In this document: positions 52,183 to 61,270 of the stretch, one piece after another | How the letters are laid out: every line of letters begins with the position of its first letter | How positions within the stretch are numbered: the stretch's first letter is position 1 | Assembly (NCBI GenBank): GCA_964646615.1 | Contig: CAZYEV010000018.1 | Location: 22,482 to 86,481 of the forward strand | DNA length: 64,000 nt | Reading direction: 5' to 3' | Source of the DNA: M3007 sp964646615 | GTDB lineage: Bacteria > Bacteroidota > Bacteroidia > Chitinophagales > Saprospiraceae | The notes under the pieces: generated by a model | Database searches by the model: none | What the model was told of the DNA's origin: nothing | The model's input: the letters and a program-made list of their open reading frames with translations, nothing else | Made by a program: the position numbers and the translations under genes

Positions 52183-53331
52183 TTATTCCGCTTCTTCAAT
52201 CTGCTTATTACCGAATATAGCCTCGAACAACTCCGCAAAAGTGATGGTCTCCGTTTTCGCCGAATAGCTGCGTATCACGATGTGCGTAACGAAAACAACA
52301 AGCCCCAGTAAGACAACGGCTCCCATCTGGTGCAACACTCCCAACAATACGGGAATAGAACCCTGACAATTCAGCAGCGTGACAATGCCCAAAAGTACTT
52401 GCAAAAATAATGCGCCCGCAAATGCTACGCTGCTCCAACGAAGAAGAGGCGTTCGAGCTTCCCTCCAAAATTTAACCACGGCATATAAACCTATGATAGT
52501 CAATAAATACGCCGTATTTCGATGCAAAAACTGGATTAAGGCCGGCATGAAGGGATTGCTGTCGTAGTGGGTGAAACTATCCCAATTCCAGTGCGAAGCA
52601 TCCAGCAAAACAGCAGGTAAATACACACCGTGCATATCGGGCCAAGTCGGGAAGAATAGGCCTGCCTTTGCTCCCGACATCATGGCGCCTAAGGCTATCT
52701 GGAAAAAAGCGATGCCAAGTAAAGCGTAACTCATTCTTTTCCAGTTTTTTGTATAACCCGCATCCGGTGTTATGGCATAGGTGGAGAACACTATCCAAAG
52801 TAAGTAGGAAAAGATCACCAAAGCCATACACAAATGGAGTGTCAGGTTGTAGGCATTGACCCAGGGACGATGAATAAGCCCGCTGGCCACCATGATCCAC
52901 CCGAAAAAGCCCTCTAATCCGGCCAATAAAACGACCACGGTAAGTTGCCGGAGCAGGCGCTTCGGAAGCATTCCTCGCCACCAAAAGATACCAAACGGAA
53001 TAATGAAGACGAAAAACATCAGCCGCGCCCACAGCCGATGGAAGTATTCCCAGAAATAGATGAACTTGAACTCCGCCATGCTCATGCCCTGGTTGATTTT
53101 GGCATATTGCGGTGTAGCCTTATACAGGTCAAAAGCCTCCTCCCAGGCCTGCTCACTCAGCGGAGGGAGGGTGCCGGTTACTACTTCCCAGCGCGTAATG
53201 CTCAGCCCGCTACCGGTGAGGCGCGTTACCCCGCCAATGACGACCTGCAGGAAAACCATCACTACGCCGACCCATAACCAAACGCGCACGGCGCGCGAAA
53301 CCTGTGTGTTGTCTTTTATGCTTTCTGACAT
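52183..53331 (-). CDS. ctaA: Heme A synthase, COX15 type
   Basis: Inner-membrane enzyme oxidising the C8 methyl of heme O to the formyl of heme A for cytochrome c oxidase. 382 residues, eight membrane segments. Heme-ligand His pairs are seen in EYFHRLWARL, LTLHLCMALV, FLHRNTAYLL and VLHQMGAVVLL; VVIGGVTRLTGSGLSITRW at the first segment is the family signature. The longer COX15-like loops fit Bacteroidota and alpha-proteobacteria rather than Bacillus CtaA. I chose the ATG at 53331; the frame runs on to 53460 into the candidate origin. It implies an aerobic cell with an aa3-type oxidase. Confidence 0.93.
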   Translation of the reverse strand: MSESIKDNTQVSRAVRVWLWVGVVMVFLQVVIGGVTRLTGSGLSITRWEVVTGTLPPLSEQAWEEAFDLYKATPQYAKINQGMSMAEFKFIYFWEYFHRLWARLMFFVFIIPFGIFWWRGMLPKRLLRQLTVVVLLAGLEGFFGWIMVASGLIHRPWVNAYNLTLHLCMALVIFSYLLWIVFSTYAITPDAGYTKNWKRMSYALLGIAFFQIALGAMMSGAKAGLFFPTWPDMHGVYLPAVLLDASHWNWDSFTHYDSNPFMPALIQFLHRNTAYLLTIIGLYAVVKFWREARTPLLRWSSVAFAGALFLQVLLGIVTLLNCQGSIPVLLGVLHQMGAVVLLGLVVFVTHIVIRSYSAKTETITFAELFEAIFGNKQIEEAE

Positions 53332-53871
53332 ATTACTTCGGGTTATTTTCACAAAACCACTAAGGCTCCAAATTTTTACACAAAGAAACCGTGCATTTCT
53401 CAAGTATGGCGAAATGCCCTCATCCAAAAAAGTGGCGCAAAATTCGGAGTGTAAAAACACACGAGCTGCTGTTTAGATGCGACGCTTTTCCACACCGTGA
53501 TTATTTAGAGGTGATTTTATTTTTTTAAACTTAAAAAATTCACGGCACAGCATCAGGGCTGTGCATTTGTGGATTACGGCGTAACAGAGAGGACCTGCAA
53601 GGTTGTTCACAGGCTGTTATCGCATTTGTACACAGGTGTCCGGGTTAACATTGGCTTAATATACAGCGACTTTCGCCGGTATCCACACGTCGGTGTAAAA
53701 GTAAGCGGAGCTCCTTGTTGGTCTTTTCGTTGGCCCATTTGGTGTGGGGATTGGTGAGAAAAAGGCGGATAGCTTGATCGGGAATGCGGAAAACACACCT
53801 TTACCGCTCTCGCAGGTACAGTCATGTGGGAAAAGCCCTTTCAGCTCATTCACTTATCCACATTTAGCGGG
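53332..53871. other. Candidate replication origin (oriC)
   Basis: 540 bp without a credible gene. An AT-rich block at 53509-53542 (a run of T, then AAACTTAAAAAATT) could be the unwinding element. DnaA-box-like 9-mers: a perfect TTATCCACA at 53854-53862, and one-mismatch forms TTTTACACA (53374), TTTTCCACA (53486), TGTGGATTA (53568, reverse), TTGTTCACA (53603), TTGTACACA (53626) and GTATCCACA (53679). The parS-like sites are 3-4 kb away. dnaA itself is not in the window, as is common in Bacteroidota. Confidence 0.62.
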
Positions 53872-56031
53872 CTAAATAAACAAGTTATAGACAACCCACG
53901 CCCCTACGTAGGCCAGTAGCGTCATGAAGGTGAACTGCAACAGCGGCCATTTCCACGAACCGGTTTCGCGGCGCACTACGGCCAAGGTGCTGGCGCATTG
54001 CATGGCTAAGGCGTAGAACACCAATAGGGAGAGGGCAGTGGCTAAGGTGTACACCGGCCTTCCGCTGTCCGTAAATTTCTCGGCCTCCATGCGCTGGCGC
54101 AAGGTCGCTTTGGTTTCGTTTTCGGCAGCATCGGTGATGTCGGCTTCCGCATTGCCCAGCTGATACAGCACAGCCAGCGTGCCGGCAAATACTTCACGTG
54201 CGGCGAATGAGGTGAACAGAGCAATACCGATCTTCCAGTCATAACCTAAAGGCCGGATAAGCGGCTCGAAGGCCTTGCCAATGCGGCCGGCATAGGAGGC
54301 TTCCAACTGGTAGGCTGCAACCAGGCTTTCGGTTTCCTCCGAGGAGAGCTGCTGGGCCTTAGCCTCTGCGCGGGCCTGGGCTTCAGCCTGGTAGAAGCTA
54401 TCGCCAGGGCCGAAACTGGCTAATGCCCACAGGAGGACTGAAATGATTAGAATAATGCGCCCGGCTTCCCAAACGAACGCCGAGACTTTTTCCCATACCG
54501 TTAGCCATAGATTGCGCCAGTGCGGCATGCGATAAACTGGGAGTTCCAGGGCCAGATAAGACAGCTCCCGGGTGCGCATGATTTTTTTGAGGATGTATCC
54601 AGTGCTCAAGGCAGCGACCACCCCCAGCGCATACATGCCGGCAAAAGTGAGGCTCTGAAGCGAAAAGATACCCAACACCTTTCGAGCGGGTACGACTAAG
54701 CCGATGAGGATGACGTACACCGGAATGCGCGCGCTGCAGGTGATAAAAGGCGTAACCAGAATAGTAATCAAGCGCTCCTTCCAGTTACCAATCGTTCGGC
54801 TGCTCATAATGGCCGGCACCGCGCAGGCCCCGCCGCTGATGAGCGACACAATGCTCCGGCCTCCCATGCCGAACCGACGCATAAAGCGGTCGAACATGAA
54901 AACCACGCGGGCCATGTAGCCAACCTCTTCGAGTAAGGTGATGAGAAAAAACAGAATGGCTATTTGAGGCACAAAAACTAAGATACCGCTCAGACCAGTT
55001 ACGATGCCGTCGGTCAGCAGCTGGGTGGTCCAGTGTTCGGGCAAAAAGGCCTTGAGCGTATCGCTCAGCCAGGCAAATGACGACTCGATGAAATCCATCG
55101 GTATCGAGCTCCAGTCATAAATGGCCTGGAAGACCAGCAGCATAATCAGAGCAAAAATCACGGGACCAAACCACCGATGCGTCAGCACGGCATCTATTCG
55201 GTCAGTAGCCGTACTGGGAAAGCGCGGCGGATGCTGGACGGCGGCCTGTACAATGGGGGTAAAGTGGTCGTAGCGCTCGAGCGTTTCGTCCACCTGGTGT
55301 TTCAGGGAACTGAACTGTTTGTCTGATACGATGGCGCCAATGGTCTGGCGCGTCGGCGCTGCCAGTGCCGGCAACCACGAGTGGTGGTGTGCCAGCAACA
55401 AGGCCCGGTAGGGATTATCCGCGCCGGCATTCATTCGGATGGCCTCGGCGACGCTTTTTTCTTGTTCGTTTAAATGATAGAAATCTTTGTGTTCATCCGC
55501 GCTCTCTTCCAGCAGTTTCTCTATTTCCGTCAGAAGCCTGGAGACATTCTCTCCGGTTCGGCTGCTGAGTAAAACGACAGGGATACCCAGTTTTTCGGCG
55601 AGTTTTGCGGTATTTACTTTCAATCCGATGGTTTCTGCTGCGTCGGCCATATTGAGCGCCAGCAGGATGGGGAGGCGTAAGTCCAGCAGTTGGGTGAGCA
55701 GGAGCAGATGTTTTTCTAAGTGGGTAACATCGGCAACGTACACTACTGCATCAGGGTAATTGGGATCGAGAGGATTGCTGAAAACGGAGGTTACAATTCG
55801 CTCATCGGCAGACGTGGGGTAAAGGCTGTAAGCTCCGGGCAGGTCTGTCAGTTCTACCTCTTTTCCTCCGGGTAGTCGGAAATGTCCGGTTTTTATGTCA
55901 ACCGTGACGCCTGGAAAGTTGCCGGTTTTTTGCCTCATCCCTGTCAGCAGGTTGAACAGGGTGGATTTTCCGCTATTGGGATTGCCCACTAAAGCAATTT
56001 TGGGCGTTCGGGTCGCCTGTGCTGCCGTCAT
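53872..56031 (-). CDS. feoB: Ferrous iron transporter FeoB
   Basis: Fe(II) uptake across the inner membrane, coupled to an N-terminal G domain. 719 residues. G motifs: GNPNSGKST at residues 16-24, DLPGAYSL (G3), NMAD (G4). Membrane part with two Gate regions follows: VFVPQIAILFFLITLLEEVG, SGGACAVPAIMSSRTIGNWK with the conserved Cys, and the second Gate near the C-terminus. An insertion rich in Glu/Ala precedes the last segments. The ATG at 56031 overlaps the feoA stop (ATGA), so translation is coupled. Confidence 0.95.
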   Translation of the reverse strand: MTAAQATRTPKIALVGNPNSGKSTLFNLLTGMRQKTGNFPGVTVDIKTGHFRLPGGKEVELTDLPGAYSLYPTSADERIVTSVFSNPLDPNYPDAVVYVADVTHLEKHLLLLTQLLDLRLPILLALNMADAAETIGLKVNTAKLAEKLGIPVVLLSSRTGENVSRLLTEIEKLLEESADEHKDFYHLNEQEKSVAEAIRMNAGADNPYRALLLAHHHSWLPALAAPTRQTIGAIVSDKQFSSLKHQVDETLERYDHFTPIVQAAVQHPPRFPSTATDRIDAVLTHRWFGPVIFALIMLLVFQAIYDWSSIPMDFIESSFAWLSDTLKAFLPEHWTTQLLTDGIVTGLSGILVFVPQIAILFFLITLLEEVGYMARVVFMFDRFMRRFGMGGRSIVSLISGGACAVPAIMSSRTIGNWKERLITILVTPFITCSARIPVYVILIGLVVPARKVLGIFSLQSLTFAGMYALGVVAALSTGYILKKIMRTRELSYLALELPVYRMPHWRNLWLTVWEKVSAFVWEAGRIILIISVLLWALASFGPGDSFYQAEAQARAEAKAQQLSSEETESLVAAYQLEASYAGRIGKAFEPLIRPLGYDWKIGIALFTSFAAREVFAGTLAVLYQLGNAEADITDAAENETKATLRQRMEAEKFTDSGRPVYTLATALSLLVFYALAMQCASTLAVVRRETGSWKWPLLQFTFMTLLAYVGAWVVYNLFI

Positions 56032-56261
56032 GCGTCCACCAGTATGCTTTGGGCTTCCTCTTTGCGCAACGCCAGCCGGATGCCGTCAGCCTTAATATAA
56101 TAGGTGTGGCCAAAGGGAGCGCGTCGAATCATTTCTATCAAGGTGCCTGGCAGCAGGCCCATGGCCGTCAGGCGACTGGCCAGAAAAGGGTCTTCTATTC
56201 GCAGCGCTCGAGCACACTCGCGCGCTTTCAGGCTTTCCACCGTCCGATACCTTCTGAGCAT
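56028..56261 (-). CDS. feoA: Ferrous iron transport accessory protein FeoA
   Basis: 77 residues with the SH3-like FeoA fold: RIEDPFLASRLTAMGLLPGT, the family pattern L-x-x-MGL-x-PG, then IEMIRRAPFGHTYYIKADGI and LRKEEAQSILVD. It binds FeoB and supports its activity. Its stop overlaps the feoB start by 4 nt. A TACCTTTG box lies 34 nt upstream. No clear Fur box was found by eye. Confidence 0.92.
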   Translation of the reverse strand: MLRRYRTVESLKARECARALRIEDPFLASRLTAMGLLPGTLIEMIRRAPFGHTYYIKADGIRLALRKEEAQSILVDA

Positions 56262-56294
56262 ACAATAAGCGATTTAGACAAAATCCAAACAGCG

Positions 56295-56302
56295 CAAAGG
56301 TA
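56295..56302 (-). promoter_or_regulatory. -7 promoter box of feoAB
   Basis: TACCTTTG on the minus strand, 33 nt before the feoA ATG. Confidence 0.5.
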
Positions 56303-56443
56303 GGCGTTGTTTACCGTGTGTTCATTTTTGCCACAGCTGTACTTATTCACGGTTTACCATTGGCACTTCCATAGTGGAGGCGAAGTACGGATGCCGGACG
56401 GCCTGAATTTTATCGCTTTTGTCAATGTTGGAATTGACGTTTG

Positions 56444-57508
56444 TCAAGCTTCCGCCAGGGCGGTATCGGTCAGCAGAGGTGCTTCCTCCGTAGCGCGAAA
56501 ATGAGCGTTGGGAAATCTTTTCCCGTTAAAGGTGTGATAAGGAGCTTGTTGCCGCTGTTCGGAGGCGGGTAGTTGGGCAAATTCCCGGCACTCATGCGAG
56601 CAGCAGCCTTGATACGCTTCCCGGCACTTCGCGCACTGGATGAAGAGCAGGTGGCAGTAATTGTTGGCGCAATTCGTGTGCGTATCGCAGGGGGCGCCAC
56701 ATTGGTGGCAGTGAGCGATGATTTCGTTGTTGATGCGTTCGCCCAACCGCTCATCGAAGACGAAGTTTTTGCCCACAAACTTGTTGGGCAGGTTTTTGGC
56801 CTTGACCTGCCGCGCATATTCAATGATGCCTCCTTCGAGTTGGAAGACATTTTTGAAACCGCAATGCTTCAGGTAAGCGCTGGCCTTTTCGCAACGAATG
56901 CCTCCCGTGCAATACATGACAATGTTGCGGTCTTTTTTATCGGCCAGCAATTCAGCCACATACGGCAGCTCCTCCCGGAAGGTATCTACCGGCGGCAGAA
57001 TGGCGCCCTGGAAATGGCCCACCTCGCTTTCGTAGTGGTTGCGCATGTCCACAATTATGGTATCCGGGTCATCGGTCAGCGCATTAAAAGCCTCAGCATC
57101 TAAGTGGATGCCGCAATTCGACGGGTCGAAGGTAGGATCATCAATGCCGTCGGCTACAATTTTCGGGCGCACCTTTATGATAAGGGCAAAGAAGGATTTT
57201 CCGTTATCCTCTATGGCGACGTTGAGCCGGAGGTTTTGCAAAAAGGAAATGCTGTCTAAAGCCGCTTTGAAGTCGGCCATTCGGCGCGTGGGCACGGAAA
57301 TTTGGGCATTGATGCCTTCATGAGCTACGTAAACGCGGCCTAATACGCCGATTTCACTGAAAAGTCCGTAAAGGTGATCGCGAAAAAACGCCGGGTTGGC
57401 GATGGTGGTGTAGCGATAAAAGGAGATGGTCGTACGCGCTTCTGGGCTGCATTCCAGCCGTTTGCGCAGTTCTCGGCGATTGACGCGGTTATAGAGAAAG
57501 GTAGTCAT
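56444..57508 (-). CDS. trhO: tRNA U34 hydroxylase TrhO (rhodanese family)
   Basis: Oxygen-dependent tRNA uridine-34 hydroxylase, first step to mo5U/cmo5U in the anticodon. 354 residues, like E. coli TrhO/YceA (350). N-terminal acylphosphatase-like part (VYVAHEGINAQISVP), rhodanese domain with Cys200 in VMYCTGGIRCEKASAYL, and a C-terminal Cys-rich region (CHQCGAPCDTHTNCANNYCH, CAKCREAYQGCCSHEC) that probably binds zinc. I chose the ATG at 57508 (MTTFLYNRVN). It lies 25 nt after the aminotransferase stop, so the two are probably co-transcribed. Confidence 0.93.
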   Translation of the reverse strand: MTTFLYNRVNRRELRKRLECSPEARTTISFYRYTTIANPAFFRDHLYGLFSEIGVLGRVYVAHEGINAQISVPTRRMADFKAALDSISFLQNLRLNVAIEDNGKSFFALIIKVRPKIVADGIDDPTFDPSNCGIHLDAEAFNALTDDPDTIIVDMRNHYESEVGHFQGAILPPVDTFREELPYVAELLADKKDRNIVMYCTGGIRCEKASAYLKHCGFKNVFQLEGGIIEYARQVKAKNLPNKFVGKNFVFDERLGERINNEIIAHCHQCGAPCDTHTNCANNYCHLLFIQCAKCREAYQGCCSHECREFAQLPASEQRQQAPYHTFNGKRFPNAHFRATEEAPLLTDTALAEA

Positions 57509-57533
57509 GGGCAAGTAGTGTTAGGAAGGGCGG

Positions 57534-58676
57534 TTATACTTTAGACAGGCGTTCGCCGGCTTGCTCGAGCAAGTCATCCGTTTTGGCAAAGCAGAAGCGA
57601 ATGATTTTATCGTCTTGTTTGTGCGAAAAGAAAGACGAGACAGGGATAGCGGCGACGCCATATTCCACGGTGAGGCGTTTGCAAAAATTCAGGTCGGGTT
57701 CGTCGCTGATGGCCGAGTAGTCGTAGAGTTGGAAATAGGTGCCGCTGCAAGCAATGGGCCTGAAGCGCGTGCCGGCCATAGCCTGCTGGAATTTGTCCCG
57801 CTTTTGTTGATAAAACGCGGGCAGTCCAGCGTATTCCGACGGGTCGGCCATAAAGTCGGCGAAGGCTGCCTGGATGGGATGGTTGGCCGAGAAGACGTTG
57901 AACTGGTGTACTTTTCGGAATTCGCGCGTCAGTTCGGGCGGGGCAATGCAGTAGCCCGTTTTCCAGCCCGTATTGTGGTATGTTTTTCCAAAGGAATAGA
58001 TACACAGACTGCGATCATAGAGGTCAGCATAGCGCAGCGCCGAGGCGTGTTGTTCGCCGTCGAAGATGATGTGCTCATAAACCTCGTCGCTCATCACCAG
58101 GATGTCGGTGTTTCGGAGCATACGACTCAGGGCCAGCATGTCCTCTTCGCGCAGTAGCGTACCGGTGGGGTTGTTGGGCGTGTTGATGCAAATCATGCGG
58201 GTGCGCTGCGTGATGCGGCGCTTCAAAGCGTCCCAGTCTATGCGATAGTCGGGCGCGCTCAGGGCGAAGGGCACAGCAACGCCCCCTACCGTTTCTATCG
58301 AAGGGCGATAGGAGTCGTAGCAGGGTTCAATCAGGATGACTTCATCGCCCGGATTAACGAAGGCAGCAATTGCGCAAAAGATGGCCTGTGTGCCGCCGGC
58401 GGTGATGGTGATTTCCGTATCTGGGTTGAGTGGGCGTCCGTAGAGGCGCTCCATTTTTTCGGCGATGCGTTCGCGCAGGAGCGGCAGACCCGGCATGGGT
58501 GAGTACTGGTTGGCGCCGCGCTGCATGTGTTCGAAGACCAACCGCTGAAGCCGCTCCGACGGGTTGAAATTCGGAAAGCCCTGCGACAGGTTGATGGCGC
58601 CGTGTTCGTGAGCCAGGCCCGACATCACGGTGAAAATCGTTGTGCCTACGTGCGGAAGTTTAGAGGTAACGTGCAT
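57534..58676 (-). CDS. PLP aminotransferase, YbdL/kynurenine-aminotransferase type
   Basis: Fold-type I aminotransferase of 380 residues. The PLP lysine is Lys231 in YSFGKTYHNTGWKTGY; CINTPNNPTGT with the cofactor Asn, MSDEVYEHIIFDG and the C-terminal Arg in KIIRFCFAKTDD that binds the substrate carboxylate are seen. INLSQGFPNF at the N-terminus is typical of YbdL-like methionine and kynurenine aminotransferases. Preferred amino donor unknown; methionine regeneration is most likely. trhO follows. A TACCTTTG box on this strand lies at 58859-58866, inside the divergent lipoprotein gene. Confidence 0.9.
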   Translation of the reverse strand: MHVTSKLPHVGTTIFTVMSGLAHEHGAINLSQGFPNFNPSERLQRLVFEHMQRGANQYSPMPGLPLLRERIAEKMERLYGRPLNPDTEITITAGGTQAIFCAIAAFVNPGDEVILIEPCYDSYRPSIETVGGVAVPFALSAPDYRIDWDALKRRITQRTRMICINTPNNPTGTLLREEDMLALSRMLRNTDILVMSDEVYEHIIFDGEQHASALRYADLYDRSLCIYSFGKTYHNTGWKTGYCIAPPELTREFRKVHQFNVFSANHPIQAAFADFMADPSEYAGLPAFYQQKRDKFQQAMAGTRFRPIACSGTYFQLYDYSAISDEPDLNFCKRLTVEYGVAAIPVSSFFSHKQDDKIIRFCFAKTDDLLEQAGERLSKV

Positions 58677-58823
58677 GGGTATTTGCTTCAGGAGTGGGCA
58701 ACAGATGCCATGGCCCGGTGTAGCAAGGGCGTGCTCAGACCTTGTTGGAGTAAAGCTGTTTCGGCTTCAGTAAGCGATATTCGCCCGGAATATCCGATTT
58801 TTGAGCCGACAAACCAACTGCGC

Positions 58824-59129
58824 ATGAGCATACGAACGTTTTGGGCTGCAAAGGTAACGCGCCGGGGCGGGCGAGCAAAAGAACTCATCGTAGCCGCCCT
58901 ATTGGCCGGCCTGGCCGCTGCCTGCACAGATGCCAATGCGCCTTTGGACCCTAAAGTGCGCTATCGGATAGACTCGATCGCTACCGCCCAAATTCAACAG
59001 GCGCGGGAAGAGATGGATAGCCTCTGCGCTCAGGAGCGCACCCGCCGGCTACCCGTGCTCATGGACTCCATTCGACGCCAGCGCCTGCGCGAAATCGAAC
59101 GCCAACTGCAGACGCTACCGCCGCAGTGA
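58824..59129 (+). CDS. Small putative lipoprotein
   Basis: 101 residues. A positively charged N-terminus with two Arg pairs, hydrophobic stretch ELIVAALLAGLAAAC with lipobox LAAAC (Cys at residue 34), then a short polar helix-rich part (YRIDSIATAQIQQAREEMDS, then Arg/Gln-rich). The signal region is long for a lipoprotein, so the start could be later, but no nearer ATG or GTG exists. Function unknown. The next gene starts 44 nt downstream. Confidence 0.62.
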   Translation: MSIRTFWAAKVTRRGGRAKELIVAALLAGLAAACTDANAPLDPKVRYRIDSIATAQIQQAREEMDSLCAQERTRRLPVLMDSIRRQRLREIERQLQTLPPQ

Positions 59130-59173
59130 AACCTTCACCTTTCTCAATACTGCTCACTAAACTGCTCTGTGTT

Positions 59174-59638
59174 ATGAAAAGCATTAGCCAATGGTTGTCG
59201 GAGTACGGCGAAAGCCATCAAAACCCAACCAACAAACTCGTGCACTGGATCTGCGTGCCGACCATCTTCTTCAGCATTGTCGGGCTGTTTTACGGCGTCA
59301 AACTGGGCGTTGAACTCATGCCTGGCCTTCCGCTCAACTTAGCCATGGTGCTGCTGGCGCTCACAGTGCTTTACTACGCCCGCCTATCGCCTTCGCTGGC
59401 CGTGGGTATGCTCCTTTTTTCCGTTCTGTGCCTGTGGCTGGCCCAGCTCATCGAGTCCAGTGGCTTAGTGCTCTGGCAGGTGTGTTTAGCCTTGTTCGTG
59501 CTCGCCTGGATAGGCCAGTTCTGGGGGCACAAGATTGAAGGCAAAAAGCCGTCCTTCTTTCAGGACATCCAGTTCCTACTCATCGGGCCGGCCTGGCTGA
59601 TGAGTTTCATCTATCAGCGCTTAGGTTTGCGCTACTAA
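59174..59638 (+). CDS. Mpo1-like (DUF962) membrane protein
   Basis: 154 residues, four membrane segments. The N-terminal motif WLSEYGESHQNPTNKLVHWICVP has the spaced His residues of the Mpo1/YGL010w family; QFWGHKIEGKKPSFFQDIQF gives the last His and the usual PALL-like segment (FLLIGPAWLMSFIY) follows. Yeast Mpo1 is an Fe(II) dioxygenase for alpha-oxidation of 2-hydroxy fatty acids; the bacterial role is unproved. I chose the ATG at 59174 (MKSISQWLSEY). A strong terminator follows. Confidence 0.88.
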   Translation: MKSISQWLSEYGESHQNPTNKLVHWICVPTIFFSIVGLFYGVKLGVELMPGLPLNLAMVLLALTVLYYARLSPSLAVGMLLFSVLCLWLAQLIESSGLVLWQVCLALFVLAWIGQFWGHKIEGKKPSFFQDIQFLLIGPAWLMSFIYQRLGLRY

Positions 59639-59642
59639 AAGC

Positions 59643-59691
59643 AAGAGGTGTCGTTTTTCGCCCCCGAAAGACGGCACCTCTTCGTTTTTTT
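59643..59691 (+). terminator. Rho-independent terminator
   Basis: A long stem, AAGAGGTGTCGT at 59643-59654 with 59671-59682 (one G-U pair) and an inner TTTCG/CGAAA stem, then CGTTTTTTT. It ends the Mpo1-like gene. Confidence 0.87.
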
Positions 59692-59720
59692 GCCCGCAAA
59701 AACGATTTCAGCACAACGAC

Positions 59721-60497
59721 ATGGAAGATATTACACAGCAGGGCTACGTCCGCACCAACATTCGCGATAATGGCGTGGCCCACTTGGCTTTTTATCACCC
59801 TAACCACAATAGCCTGCCCAGCCGACTGCTTCAGGCACTGGTAGATGCTTTCCGCGCCTTGGGCAACGATGACAGGGTGCGCGTCATCGTCCTGTGCAGC
59901 GACGAACACAAAACCTTTTGCGCCGGCGCCAGCTTCGACGAACTCACGGCCATTCACGACGTGGAGACTTCCAACCGCTTTTTCTCAGGTTTTGGCCATG
60001 TGCTCAACGCCATGCGCACCTGCCCGAAGATCATCGTGGGCCGCATTCACGGCAAGGCTGTCGGCGGCGGCGTGGGGCTGGCCGCGGGCACGGATTACTG
60101 CATGGCCTCTCACTACGCTTCCGTGCGCCTGAGCGAGCTGGCCGTAGGCTTCGGGCCATTCGTCATCGGCCCTGCTGTAGAGCGCAAGGTCGGAAAAGCC
60201 GCCTTTTGTCAGATGGCGCTCAACCCCGGCGAATGGCAGACGGCCGCCTGGGCCAAAGAAAAAGGCCTCTTCCAGGAAGTGTTCGATACCGTAGAACAAC
60301 TCGATGCCTACATCGAGCACTTCACCCAAAACCTGTGCACGTACAACCCGGAAGCCCTCACAGAACTGAAAAAAATCTTCTGGCAGGGTACCGAACACTG
60401 GGACCAACTGCTCGCCGAACGCGCGGCCATCAGCGGTCGCTTAGCGCTCTCCGATTTCTCGCGCCAGGCCATCGAAGCGTTTAAGAAAAAAGCATAG
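59721..60497 (+). CDS. Enoyl-CoA hydratase/isomerase-family protein
   Basis: Crotonase fold, 258 residues. The oxyanion-hole segments are seen: FCAGASFDELTA and GRIHGKAVGGGVGLAAGTDY. At the catalytic-acid segment it reads SELAVGFGPFVIGPAVERKVG, where the Glu of SEL could be the first acid, while the second (in PGAGGTQ of true hydratases) is replaced by FVIGPAV. It is thus closer to methylglutaconyl-CoA hydratase-like or isomerase members than to FadB. Probably acts in fatty-acid or branched amino-acid breakdown. Confidence 0.85.
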   Translation: MEDITQQGYVRTNIRDNGVAHLAFYHPNHNSLPSRLLQALVDAFRALGNDDRVRVIVLCSDEHKTFCAGASFDELTAIHDVETSNRFFSGFGHVLNAMRTCPKIIVGRIHGKAVGGGVGLAAGTDYCMASHYASVRLSELAVGFGPFVIGPAVERKVGKAAFCQMALNPGEWQTAAWAKEKGLFQEVFDTVEQLDAYIEHFTQNLCTYNPEALTELKKIFWQGTEHWDQLLAERAAISGRLALSDFSRQAIEAFKKKA

Positions 60498-60532
60498 AAC
60501 GACGGAGGTAACCTCTCCCAAACAGGAAGGCA

Positions 60533-61270
60533 TCATCTCCGCTCAAACAGCCACCATTTTGGCCGGCGCTTCACAATGCGGTAATTGTCAAACAAGTACT
60601 TCCGAAGGTGCGTAATCGCCTCCATCGGATCATCGGTAAACATCAGCAGATTGAGGTCTTCCGGTGAGATGGTTCCTTCCTTTACCATAGTGTCCAGCAT
60701 GGCCCGCATTTCCCGGAAGTAATCCGTGCCCATGACCACAATTGGAAAGTTGGCAATCTTCTGCGTCTGAATGAGCGTCAGCGTCTCGAAGAGCTCATCC
60801 ATCGTGCCAAAGCCGCCGGGAAAGATGATGAACCCGAAGGAATACTTCACCAGTAACACCTTGCGCACGAAGAAATAGCGCATCAGGACAAATCTATCCA
60901 GATACGGGTTCTCCTTCTGCTCATGGGGCAGCACAATGTTGCACCCCACCGACCAGCCGCCTGCCTCATGTGCCCCTCGGTTGGCCGCTTCCATGATGCC
61001 CGGCCCGCCGCCCGTCATCACCACAAGGCCCAGGTCTTTGGCAATGAGCGAACCCACCTGGCGCGCCAGCTCGTAGTAGCGGTGCCCCTCCTGAAAACGC
61101 GCCGAGCCAAATACCGTGATGGCCGGCCCCATGAAGTGCAGCGCCCGCATGCCGCGGATAAACTCCCACAACACGCGAAAAGCAAACACTAATTCAGAAC
61201 GCCGGTTACCTGGCCCTTCCAACCAGACCGACTCATTGCGCTCAATTAACGGACGACGGGATGTACTCAT
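60533..61270 (-). CDS. LOG-family protein (cytokinin riboside monophosphate phosphoribohydrolase-like)
   Basis: 245 residues with the LOG signature: VMTGGGPGIMEAANRGAHEA and IIFPGGFGTMDELFETLTLI (PGGxGTxxE). LOG enzymes split the N-glycosidic bond of nucleoside 5'-monophosphates; in bacteria, relatives such as PpnN do so with purine and pyrimidine nucleotides. The protein has an N-terminal extension of about 45 residues. It is the last gene before the fall in G+C and converges with the hydratase gene. Confidence 0.88.
   Translation of the reverse strand: MSTSRRPLIERNESVWLEGPGNRRSELVFAFRVLWEFIRGMRALHFMGPAITVFGSARFQEGHRYYELARQVGSLIAKDLGLVVMTGGGPGIMEAANRGAHEAGGWSVGCNIVLPHEQKENPYLDRFVLMRYFFVRKVLLVKYSFGFIIFPGGFGTMDELFETLTLIQTQKIANFPIVVMGTDYFREMRAMLDTMVKEGTISPEDLNLLMFTDDPMEAITHLRKYLFDNYRIVKRRPKWWLFERR

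Noticed and set aside
53569..53757. 62-residue open frame in the candidate origin
   Set aside because: No homology pattern; it crosses several DnaA-box-like sequences and the stretch is best read as non-coding.
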